In this document: positions 51,720-60,465 of the stretch, one piece after another
Layout: each line of letters starts with the position of its first letter
How positions within the stretch are numbered: position 1 is the stretch's first letter
Source of the DNA: Sipunculus nudus
Lineage: Eukaryota > Annelida > Sipuncula > Golfingiida > Sipunculidae
Direction: 5' to 3'
Assembly: GCA_026874595.1 (NCBI GenBank)
Contig: JAPPUL010000095.1
Location: 682,001 to 746,000, forward strand
DNA length: 64,000 nucleotides
The notes under the pieces: generated by a model
Told to the model about the DNA's origin: nothing
The model's input: only the letters and a program-made list of their open reading frames with translations
Database searches by the model: none
Position numbers and translations under genes: made by a program

Positions 51720-53696
51720 ATGGATGCCAAGCAAGAAAATACTAACTCTATAAAACAACAAATCAATAAGCTAATTGAAAAGATAAATCATCATAACAAA
51801 TTATATTTTACCGATAATAGCCCTTCTATAAGCGATATTGAATATGATAAGCTTATTAATAAACTTAAGGCTTTAGAAAAGGACTATCCAAACCTCGCAA
51901 ACCCAAACTCCCCCACCAAACACATCGGTTCAAGCTTAACTACATCCTTACCCAAAATAGCTCATCAAACTCCCATGTTAAGCATTAACAATGTTTATTC
52001 TTTAGACGATTTAAATAGCTTCTTTAAACGTATCAATGCCCGCTTTGATAAAATACCGTTTGTTTTAGAACCTAAAATAGATGGCCTTGCTATTAGTATT
52101 ATATATAAAAACAAAACCTTACATAAAGCCATAACAAGAGGCGATGGCAAAACCGGAAACGATGTTACCCAAAACGTCTTAACCATTAAATCTATTCCTA
52201 AAACCATAAATCTAGCATCCGATATTGAAGTTCGAGGCGAGATATTCTTTCCTAAAAAGGATTTTGAACGCTTTAAGGCGGGTTTTAAAAAGCAAACTAC
52301 ATTCGACTTCTTCAGTCAATCACAAAAAGAAATAAATAAAAAGATTTTTCCAAATGCTCGCAATGCCGCATCAGGCTCAATGCTTTTGTCAGAACCACGT
52401 CTTGTTGCACAGCGCCCGCTTTCTGCTCTTTTTTACACTTTGATAGTAAAGGATATCGACAAAAATACTAACTTACAAACTCATTCCAAAAGGCTTGAAT
52501 TCTTAAAGGATTTAGGATTTAAGGTAAACAATTTTGAAGTTTTTGAAAATAAAAAAGACATAGAAGAATATATCTTGCATTTTGAGACTATAAAAGATAA
52601 GCTTGACTTTGAAACCGATGGCCTTGTTATTAAATTAGATTCGATTGAAAAACAAAATATTCTTGGCGTTGATACAAAGTATCCTAAATGGGCAATCGCA
52701 TACAAATATCAAGCGCTTAAAAAACAAACCATTATAAACTCCATAGAACTATCTGTTGGCTCATCTGGTGATATAACCCCTATTGCCTTGCTTGAGCCTG
52801 TTGAGTTATCAAATACTCGTGTTAGCCGTGTCTCACTTCATAATTTTGGCGAGGTTATACGAAAAGATATTCGACTTGGAGATTACATACTGCTTGAAAA
52901 AAGCGGTGAGATAATACCTAAAGTACATGAAGTTTTGTATAACAAGCGAGAACAAAGTGCTCCTATAAAAATCCCAACAAGATGTCCTTCTTGTGATGAG
53001 ACTTTATACGATAATATAAGCATCAAAATAAGGTGTTTAAAGTGTTTTAAGCTAGATATTGAGTTTAAGTACAAAGGTTATGCAAAAGATAAGTATAATG
53101 ATACGTTATTCCCTTTATTTGTTAAAAGCGTTCTTTTTGAAAGAAAAGCTTCTTTGGAGAATATCATATGTCCCTACTGCGATGATGTAGCGCTTGATAA
53201 TACAATTTTGTATAATACGACTTGTGTTAATATGTTTTGTGTCAAAAAGATTACACGTCAAATAATAAACTTTGTACAACGTGATGCACTTAATATAGAT
53301 GCCCTTGGCAAAAAGACTATAAAACTACTTGTAGAAAAAGAACTTATAAAGGATTATGCAGATATATTTTACTTGACAAAAGAAAAGCTAACAATTGATG
53401 CAGGACTAAGTGAGAAGTTAGCTCATAAAATGCTTGAGAATATAACCAAAAGCAAAAAAACTCCCTTAAATTTACTTATAAAGGGACTTGGCATACCACG
53501 GATTGGGACAAAACAAAGTAATATGCTTGCAAAGGAGTATAAATCGCTTGAGAAAATAATAAACGCTGATGAGAAATCTTTGTTTTTGTGCATTGGAAAT
53601 AAAGCAGGACAAGAGATAAAAGCTTTTTTTACAGATAACAAGAACATTAAGGTAATAGAAAAGCTTAAAACGGCAGGTGTTAAATTAAGTGAGTAA
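51720..53696 (+). CDS. ligA: NAD-dependent DNA ligase, no BRCT, extra zinc ribbon
   Basis: LigA seals nicks using NAD. The 658-residue protein has the Ia and adenylation domains with catalytic Lys119 in PKIDGLAIS, the OB fold (about 325-410), and the C4 zinc finger at Cys484/487/502/507. An HhH domain (about 515-640, with LLIKGLGIPRIGTKQS) follows. Two departures are visible. A second C4 cluster, Cys422/425/439/442, precedes the usual one within a ~60-residue insert. The protein also ends at VKLSE where the BRCT domain should start, with no BRCT remnant after the stop. No Shine-Dalgarno is visible before ATG 51720. Confidence 0.92.
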   Translation: MDAKQENTNSIKQQINKLIEKINHHNKLYFTDNSPSISDIEYDKLINKLKALEKDYPNLANPNSPTKHIGSSLTTSLPKIAHQTPMLSINNVYSLDDLNSFFKRINARFDKIPFVLEPKIDGLAISIIYKNKTLHKAITRGDGKTGNDVTQNVLTIKSIPKTINLASDIEVRGEIFFPKKDFERFKAGFKKQTTFDFFSQSQKEINKKIFPNARNAASGSMLLSEPRLVAQRPLSALFYTLIVKDIDKNTNLQTHSKRLEFLKDLGFKVNNFEVFENKKDIEEYILHFETIKDKLDFETDGLVIKLDSIEKQNILGVDTKYPKWAIAYKYQALKKQTIINSIELSVGSSGDITPIALLEPVELSNTRVSRVSLHNFGEVIRKDIRLGDYILLEKSGEIIPKVHEVLYNKREQSAPIKIPTRCPSCDETLYDNISIKIRCLKCFKLDIEFKYKGYAKDKYNDTLFPLFVKSVLFERKASLENIICPYCDDVALDNTILYNTTCVNMFCVKKITRQIINFVQRDALNIDALGKKTIKLLVEKELIKDYADIFYLTKEKLTIDAGLSEKLAHKMLENITKSKKTPLNLLIKGLGIPRIGTKQSNMLAKEYKSLEKIINADEKSLFLCIGNKAGQEIKAFFTDNKNIKVIEKLKTAGVKLSE

Positions 53697-53799
53697 GCAC
53701 TTTGATATTTTAAACATATTAAAACCTTAAAAAATAGCATCCAAAAAGCAGCTAAAACACTTAAACTTTTATAAATTTAGTTTATATTAAGGATAAACG

Positions 53800-53818
53800 T
53801 TTTTTTTAAAAAAAAAAA
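53800..53818 (+). repeat. T8A11 homopolymer tract before the ExbD gene
   Basis: Eight T (53800-53807) and eleven A (53808-53818) lie directly before the GGG/ATG of the ExbD/TolR gene. Such a tract can slip during replication and so change promoter or ribosome-site spacing. It may also act as an intrinsic terminator-like element. Confidence 0.6.
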
Positions 53819-53823
53819 GGGAT

Positions 53824-54243
53824 ATGAAACGAAGGAAACGCAGTTTATACAGGATGGTGAGTATAGAGCTTACCCCGCTTGTGGATGTAATATTTATACT
53901 TCTTATATTTTTTATATTTTCTTATAACAGGGTAAGAATAACAGGGCATAACGTATCACTACCAGATTCAAAGTCAGGAGAAGAGCTTAAATTAGATAAA
54001 AACAAAACACTTGATATAACGATTTTAAATGATGGGAATATATCGATAGAACAAAAAAGAGTAAGTCTAAAAAACTTAAGTCTAGTACTAAAGAACAAAC
54101 TCCCAAAAACCACCGACATAGTGATAACAGCAGCTAGTAGCACTCCCATACAATCACTTATATCTGTTATGGATGAAATTAAAAAAGCAGGTTACAACAA
54201 AAACCCATATGTTAAAACAATAAAAAAAAGAAGAATAAATTAA
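53824..54243 (+). CDS. ExbD/TolR-family membrane protein
   Basis: ExbD/TolR proteins harness the proton-motive force with an ExbB/TolQ partner. The 139-residue protein has a basic N-terminus, one membrane helix (about 16-36) with the conserved Asp in ELTPLVDVIFILLIFFIF, and a periplasmic domain ending TPIQSLISVMDEIKKAGY. It has no ExbB/TolQ partner next to it. It sits 22 nt before the TamB-like gene, suggesting a link to outer-membrane assembly or lipid transport. Confidence 0.85.
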   Translation: MKRRKRSLYRMVSIELTPLVDVIFILLIFFIFSYNRVRITGHNVSLPDSKSGEELKLDKNKTLDITILNDGNISIEQKRVSLKNLSLVLKNKLPKTTDIVITAASSTPIQSLISVMDEIKKAGYNKNPYVKTIKKRRIN

Positions 54244-54265
54244 ACAACTTTTAAAAAAAGATAGA

Positions 54266-57200
54266 ATGGTAATAAAACTTATAAACGACATAAAAAAGAG
54301 ATTTATAAACTCCACAAAAAGCCAAAGTGTATCCTACATAACTTTAATATTTGTCCTATTTATTGTATTAGTATTATTCCTAACCCAAATAAATGCAGAG
54401 CTAACAAGCCTTAACTATAAAGTTAAATATATGCTTGAAAATATGCTTAATACGAATGTAAGCTTTTCTAAAATAGATGGAGATTTTACAAAAGAGCTTA
54501 TAATACATGATGCTGTAATATATCACGAGTTTAGAAAGGACATTCCTTTAGTAAAGGCTAAAAAAGTAATTATTGAATTTAATATAGCTAAAGCCCTTTT
54601 AAAAGACAGCATTCCTATAAACAATATAAGTCGTATTGGCGTTTACGATTATGTAGTCTATATAGATGAATTCTTTAATAGAACAAAAGCTATACAATTA
54701 TTAATACCAAAAGACGGTGTAAGGAATAATCCCTATATTATAATCGATATATACAATGGCGAAGTAAAATCAGCCTTTCTAAACAAAGAACTTGGTAAGT
54801 TCCATGCAAGGGAACTTGATGTGATTTTTAAAATAACACCAACAACTTTTTCTTTTAGGGGAGAGGGTTATGTTGAGGGAGATGAGCCATATGGAAACAC
54901 GAAAACAAACTTTCGTATAGAAGCTACGAACAATATGGACAATGAAGCTATGTATGGTTTAATAGATCTTGAGAATGTAAGCTATTTAGACCAAAAGTTT
55001 AAAGCAATTGCAATTGAATGTATGTTTTCTGAACGCGAGCTTCAATTCCGTACAAGACCATCTAAATACAAACCTTATCTTAAAACACTTCCTAAACACC
55101 AAATCACAAGTTACAAGCAAAATAAGTATGACCATCTAATTGATATAGCTGTCCGATACCTACTAAAGGAGTCCGAGATATATATAAACGTTCCTTTTGA
55201 CAATAAAAACATAGCAAGTAAAATATATGCAAAGAACTTCTTAAAAAAGAATAAGCTATTAGATTTTATACTAAAACACGAAAAATGGACTCTACAAGGA
55301 AATGCAAAATTAAAATTCAACGGAACAAAGTTAACTAACGTAAATATAACCCTAAAAAACGCTAAGAACATATTTCTAGAAGGAGATAAACTTAATGTAG
55401 TAATAAAAAGCATTAGTCCTACAAATAACGAGCTTACAAAGATATTGTTTGAGGGACTTGATTATAAGGATACTACAGGTGGCAGCATAGAAGGGAATAT
55501 AGGTTTTTACTCAAACAAAATGCCTCTGTCAGGAAACCTTAATATAAAAAGGCTATACTTAAATCCGATATACAAAATACTAAATAAGAACGACCTTACA
55601 AAGGAAGATACAGCAAAAATAGCATTTGAAGACCAAAAAACGATATTTAATACCCAAAGTATATTAACAACAAACATAAGCTACAACAAAATAAATCAAA
55701 ACAACTACAACTTTAAGGTATCAAGAAGTCATCTAGGTACAATACCATTACCAGAACTTGAAGGCGAGACAAAATACAAGGGCAAAGGACAACTTGACAT
55801 TAATTTAAGATGTAATGATTATATAAACCTAAAAGCGCTTGCAAGCCTTAATATAAATAATCTAAGAGGGGTGAAATTCAATATACTAATAAATGCACTT
55901 GACTATGATTACTTACTACTCCTTGTAAAAGGCAAACGCAATTTTATAAAGCCCGATGACAAACTAACTTTACAAGGCCAACTAAAAGGAATACTCTATC
56001 CTGATAAAATAAAAGAATCTGAGATAATAGGCAAAACAATTGTAAACCTACAAAAGGGAGGACGGCAAATCCGTCCAACAAGTTCTACATTAGGTCAAAA
56101 CGGACTGCAAATTAAGTTGCCAAATGCTTCTAATGGTTTGGCAGAACAAGCAGAAAAGATAGCAAAATTTGACTTTAAATATAAAAACAACAACTTATAC
56201 TTTAACAGATCGTACATAAGCGCACTCGATATATATTTTAAAGGAATTATAAAATTAGATTTAAAAAACCTTTATACGGAACTAACCTTAAATTATAAAG
56301 GGCTAACCATGTACTTAGACGGCTATTTTAAGAAGCTCAAGGAGTCGTACTATACAAAATTAAACCTAATATATGACAATTTCAAGAAAGATATAAGCAC
56401 CTTTGAAAGTAAGATTAAGTTAGATGGACAGAAGGTTATATTAAAAGATGGGAAAATACGTTATAAGAGGAATGATTATAGATTATCGGGAACCATAGCG
56501 TTAGACCCAAACAAAATAAGTCCAAATTTAAAACTATCAAGCTCTCAAAAAACTCTAAATGAGAAAGAAGTAAATATAACAATAAACGGAAACGTAACTT
56601 TAAAAAGCCAAAGAGAATCACTAAAAGCAATAATACCCGCTCTAAATATAAGATATAACGATACTAAATACCTTCTAGGAGGTAAGATTTTAAGTATAGT
56701 CTCAAAAAGAAAGAGACAATCAGGCAGTGCAAACGAGTTATCAGGCTATTTTGAAGAGTATATAATCTATCCATCACTTAACGTAGATATTATAAATATA
56801 AAAACTGCTAAGAGTAAAAAGCTTATCCTAAAAGGGGAGTTAAAGAATAATGGCAAGCGACTCAACTCAAAAATAGATATTATATACGCCGAAAGTAGTT
56901 ATACTTTTGAATTAGACTTAGATTACACCCATGCAAATAGTTATCAAGTTAGACTTGAGGTATTATCAAATATCAAGTCTAATGCAAAAACTAATCAAAA
57001 AGATAAATTAATAAAAGCTCCCGCTGAGGTTGAACTTAATAAACTTATTGAACAAAGTAAACTATTTGTATTTGCTGGAAACATAAGTTTCTTACCGACT
57101 TTAGAGAATGAAGTTGTTGCACAAGGAAAAGTTACAATAAATGACTATACTATAGACATAAACGGCAGTGTAAGTTATAAGGGCAGGATAGTAAATACAA

Positions 57201-60200
57201 ATATAGAATTCAAAACTATGGAAGGAGTGGATGGACGGCTAAGTGGTTATATAACCTATACCGATACAAATTACTTTCCGTATTTAAGAGTAAATCTATA
57301 CAAAGACGAAGACAAGCTAAAAGATAAAAGTCTATCATTTCTAATAGAAGGCAAGATTACAGAAGATAAAGAAAAGTATAAGATAGACACAGTACTAAAT
57401 AAACGTTTAAGCCTAAAAGGTGAATTTAAAAAGTACTTTCCTCTAAAGCTAAATATATCCTTTAACAATTTCCCAATAGAGCTTAACGAAGGAACAAAAG
57501 TTATCCTGCATACAAAATATGATGATCCAAAAGGAATTGAGCTACGTATTGATATGAATGAAATATCTATTGGCGGGAATATACTTTTACAACAGCTTAC
57601 AATACTAGATAGTAAAGCCCCTTTTAAAATAGATACAAGCTTTAGTTATTACACATCCTTTAAAAGTCTAAGAGAATCCAAGGCAGTAAATATAGGTTTT
57701 CAGACAATTTTAGATAGGGCAAAAGATAAAGAAAAGCAATCTCTTTTAAAGATGCGAGGACTTTTAAGTTATAAGGAAAATACAATTCATCTTAGTCTAA
57801 AAGAGTTAAACAAGCGCTTTAACCTAGCCATAAAGTATGGCCCTTATGAAAAAACACTTGATATTATGCTTAATAAGCTAAACATAAACGGTTTAGTAGC
57901 GGGTTTAGACGGCATACTTACGGGACATATAAAAACACAGTTTTTAGAGAATGAAGACTCACTTGAAATACTTGCAGAGCGTTTAATAGTCTCAAATGGT
58001 AAATATAATGGAATACCATTCAGTGGTGAGTTTACCTTTTACAAGGATAAATTAAATACAAAAGTGCGTTCTGCAAGATTAAATATAAAAGATGTAGGCT
58101 TACGAGTAAAAGACCTAATATATGAGTCAGCAGAAGGGAACTTTGGCAGTGATATACTAAAGTTAGACCTCTCCCCAAAAAGTAAAGTTACATTTGGGAG
58201 TTTAATGCTTTCTTACAAAGACTTAAAGCTTATATTAACAGATTTCAAATATCAAACCGGCGTAGTTGGTATAAACTTTCTTTCTCTTGCTAAAGAAGAC
58301 AAAGGAAAAGACAAAGAAAGTAATATATGGGATTTAGTGCAAGACAAAGGAAGCTCTATAGACTTCAAGAAGGGCTTTATCTCGTACAAACGAGAAAACG
58401 TGCTATTAATAGACAGATTCCACTATAATCCCGGTAAGGCATGGAATATTGACTTTGATGCAAAACTAAAAAGCACATTAGTAGGCAACAAATATACAGG
58501 AGAATTTAACGTATACGGAGGCAAAAATGAGCTTGGAAATGAGTTAACGATAACAGGAAAGAAGCTAAGTGAAAATAGAACATATTATAAAGACTTCAAA
58601 CTAATCGCAAGGAGTATAGATAAGAGTAATTGGGAAGTGAAGATAAACCGAGAAGACATAAAGCTAACTAATCTAAGCTACGATGGCAAGCGACTTACCT
58701 ATGATTTTGAATATACAAGCCCCCTAGCAGGCCTAGTTACGGTTGGAGAGATAGATTTTAGCAAAGAAATACTTAACGTTGGTATAGTTTTATATCATCT
58801 AAATTTAGACAAGTCAATCTTAACAAAAAGCTTTCTTGAAAAGCCAAATGGAGTATTAGATAGTAAGCTTCACTTCTCTGGCAATATCTTTGACCCTGAA
58901 ATAGATGGAGAGATTATCTTCAGGGATGGTAATTTAAATCTAAAAGGAGAGAGTAAAGATGAATATACGGAGTTTGAGGATGTAAAGCTGCATATAGAAT
59001 TTAATAATACTAAAGTATTCAATAAAGGAGATAAGGGTTATAATCATGAGATTAAAGCTTCTGGCGGCTATTTAGACGGTTATTTTTTAATAGATGGCTA
59101 TTTTAATACTTCAAATTGGCAGATATCAGATTTTGATATAAATGTAAAGACAAAAGACCATATAAAGCTAGATTTCGTAAGTAGCTTTCTAAATTACAAA
59201 GGGCGTCTTGGACTTGACACAAACATATCGGGACGTTTTACAGGAGAGAAGAATATATCGGGGATAGTATATGCAAAAGATGCGGACATAGCCTACATAG
59301 GTGAACAAATGAATCAAACATATAATTTATTAAAAAAGCTTAGATTCAACGTACTAAAGATATATATAGAGGACGACGTAAGTGTGAATATAGGTCAAGG
59401 GAATTTATCACTTGGAGAGGTATCGTTAAAAAAATATAATAAGAAGAAACATACAGGTAGTTACTTGGTTATAAAGAAAGATATGAATGACATAGAGCCA
59501 CGTCTTCGTGGCAATTTTGAAGTAAAGAGAGGGAGTTTTGATTATCTAGGCAACACATTTAGCATAGTGAAGGGGATACTAGATCTTGGAGTAGACGGGA
59601 AGAATCGCCTAAGGATGAAAGCAAAGACTCGAAAAATACGTGATGAACAAAACCGAAGCGTAACAGTCTATATGGTAATAGACGACGAGTTGTCAAATTT
59701 ATTTAAAGCAGCCAATAAAGATAGTAGAGGGAGAACGACATTAGAAGACAGTCTATACTCAACGCCATCAAAGTCGAAGGAAGAGATATCGTTATTGCTC
59801 TATGGCAATCTAAGAGAGGAAAGTCAAAATAAGTTAAGCGAACTAAATACCTTTGGCCAAGAAGCAAATGCAGGCAAGGCTGCAGATATACTATTGAATT
59901 TAACCTTAGTAAAGCCAATAGAGCGTAAACTAAAGCAGATAATAGGAATAGATAGTTTTAACATAAAGCAAACGATACTACAAAACACACTATTCTATCG
60001 GGCGAGATCAGGCAGTGGCTATATATATCTTGGAGACGGAGGATACGAAGTACACTTTCTAAGTAATACGGAAATAACAGTAGGAAAATATCTTTCCTTC
60101 ATATCAGACAGTTTATTCTTAAGCGGAGGGTTAAGGCTTGAGCAAGACCCATACACAGGAGAGGAGGGGTCATTAAAACACATTTGGAAGGTATCACTTG

Positions 60201-60346
60201 ACGCCGACATATTCCCGATGGTAGGTTATGACACAGACATAATGCAACTAAATATAGGGGTTGAATATCAGTATAGACAAAACGAGATAGCCGAGAGTCA
60301 AAGGCATGAGGGATTAATAAAATGCGAATTACAGGTTGAGTTTTAA
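54266..60346 (+). CDS. very large TamB/AsmA-like protein
   Basis: TamB-like proteins form long periplasmic beta-taco bridges that help move proteins or phospholipids to the outer membrane. This 2026-residue protein has one N-terminal membrane anchor (about 22-42), AsmA-like N-terminal sequence and a long beta-strand-rich body. It ends in a C-terminal DUF490/TamB region (about 1660-2026), including RGNFEVKRGSFDYLGNTFS and LGDGGYEVHFLSNTEITVGKYL. It is longer than enterobacterial TamB (about 1260). Placement directly before bamA, rather than tamA, suggests it works with this BamA. The coding strand is C-richer in its first part. Confidence 0.8.
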   Translation: MVIKLINDIKKRFINSTKSQSVSYITLIFVLFIVLVLFLTQINAELTSLNYKVKYMLENMLNTNVSFSKIDGDFTKELIIHDAVIYHEFRKDIPLVKAKKVIIEFNIAKALLKDSIPINNISRIGVYDYVVYIDEFFNRTKAIQLLIPKDGVRNNPYIIIDIYNGEVKSAFLNKELGKFHARELDVIFKITPTTFSFRGEGYVEGDEPYGNTKTNFRIEATNNMDNEAMYGLIDLENVSYLDQKFKAIAIECMFSERELQFRTRPSKYKPYLKTLPKHQITSYKQNKYDHLIDIAVRYLLKESEIYINVPFDNKNIASKIYAKNFLKKNKLLDFILKHEKWTLQGNAKLKFNGTKLTNVNITLKNAKNIFLEGDKLNVVIKSISPTNNELTKILFEGLDYKDTTGGSIEGNIGFYSNKMPLSGNLNIKRLYLNPIYKILNKNDLTKEDTAKIAFEDQKTIFNTQSILTTNISYNKINQNNYNFKVSRSHLGTIPLPELEGETKYKGKGQLDINLRCNDYINLKALASLNINNLRGVKFNILINALDYDYLLLLVKGKRNFIKPDDKLTLQGQLKGILYPDKIKESEIIGKTIVNLQKGGRQIRPTSSTLGQNGLQIKLPNASNGLAEQAEKIAKFDFKYKNNNLYFNRSYISALDIYFKGIIKLDLKNLYTELTLNYKGLTMYLDGYFKKLKESYYTKLNLIYDNFKKDISTFESKIKLDGQKVILKDGKIRYKRNDYRLSGTIALDPNKISPNLKLSSSQKTLNEKEVNITINGNVTLKSQRESLKAIIPALNIRYNDTKYLLGGKILSIVSKRKRQSGSANELSGYFEEYIIYPSLNVDIINIKTAKSKKLILKGELKNNGKRLNSKIDIIYAESSYTFELDLDYTHANSYQVRLEVLSNIKSNAKTNQKDKLIKAPAEVELNKLIEQSKLFVFAGNISFLPTLENEVVAQGKVTINDYTIDINGSVSYKGRIVNTNIEFKTMEGVDGRLSGYITYTDTNYFPYLRVNLYKDEDKLKDKSLSFLIEGKITEDKEKYKIDTVLNKRLSLKGEFKKYFPLKLNISFNNFPIELNEGTKVILHTKYDDPKGIELRIDMNEISIGGNILLQQLTILDSKAPFKIDTSFSYYTSFKSLRESKAVNIGFQTILDRAKDKEKQSLLKMRGLLSYKENTIHLSLKELNKRFNLAIKYGPYEKTLDIMLNKLNINGLVAGLDGILTGHIKTQFLENEDSLEILAERLIVSNGKYNGIPFSGEFTFYKDKLNTKVRSARLNIKDVGLRVKDLIYESAEGNFGSDILKLDLSPKSKVTFGSLMLSYKDLKLILTDFKYQTGVVGINFLSLAKEDKGKDKESNIWDLVQDKGSSIDFKKGFISYKRENVLLIDRFHYNPGKAWNIDFDAKLKSTLVGNKYTGEFNVYGGKNELGNELTITGKKLSENRTYYKDFKLIARSIDKSNWEVKINREDIKLTNLSYDGKRLTYDFEYTSPLAGLVTVGEIDFSKEILNVGIVLYHLNLDKSILTKSFLEKPNGVLDSKLHFSGNIFDPEIDGEIIFRDGNLNLKGESKDEYTEFEDVKLHIEFNNTKVFNKGDKGYNHEIKASGGYLDGYFLIDGYFNTSNWQISDFDINVKTKDHIKLDFVSSFLNYKGRLGLDTNISGRFTGEKNISGIVYAKDADIAYIGEQMNQTYNLLKKLRFNVLKIYIEDDVSVNIGQGNLSLGEVSLKKYNKKKHTGSYLVIKKDMNDIEPRLRGNFEVKRGSFDYLGNTFSIVKGILDLGVDGKNRLRMKAKTRKIRDEQNRSVTVYMVIDDELSNLFKAANKDSRGRTTLEDSLYSTPSKSKEEISLLLYGNLREESQNKLSELNTFGQEANAGKAADILLNLTLVKPIERKLKQIIGIDSFNIKQTILQNTLFYRARSGSGYIYLGDGGYEVHFLSNTEITVGKYLSFISDSLFLSGGLRLEQDPYTGEEGSLKHIWKVSLDADIFPMVGYDTDIMQLNIGVEYQYRQNEIAESQRHEGLIKCELQVEF

Positions 60347-60465
60347 AGTTATTCTAACCCCTAACAAACAATATTTATTATATTGAATGTGAATATATTT
60401 AATGCTAAAGTAATGAATCTCCAAAACAAATAATTAAATCATGAAATAATGTAGGTAAAAACAGT

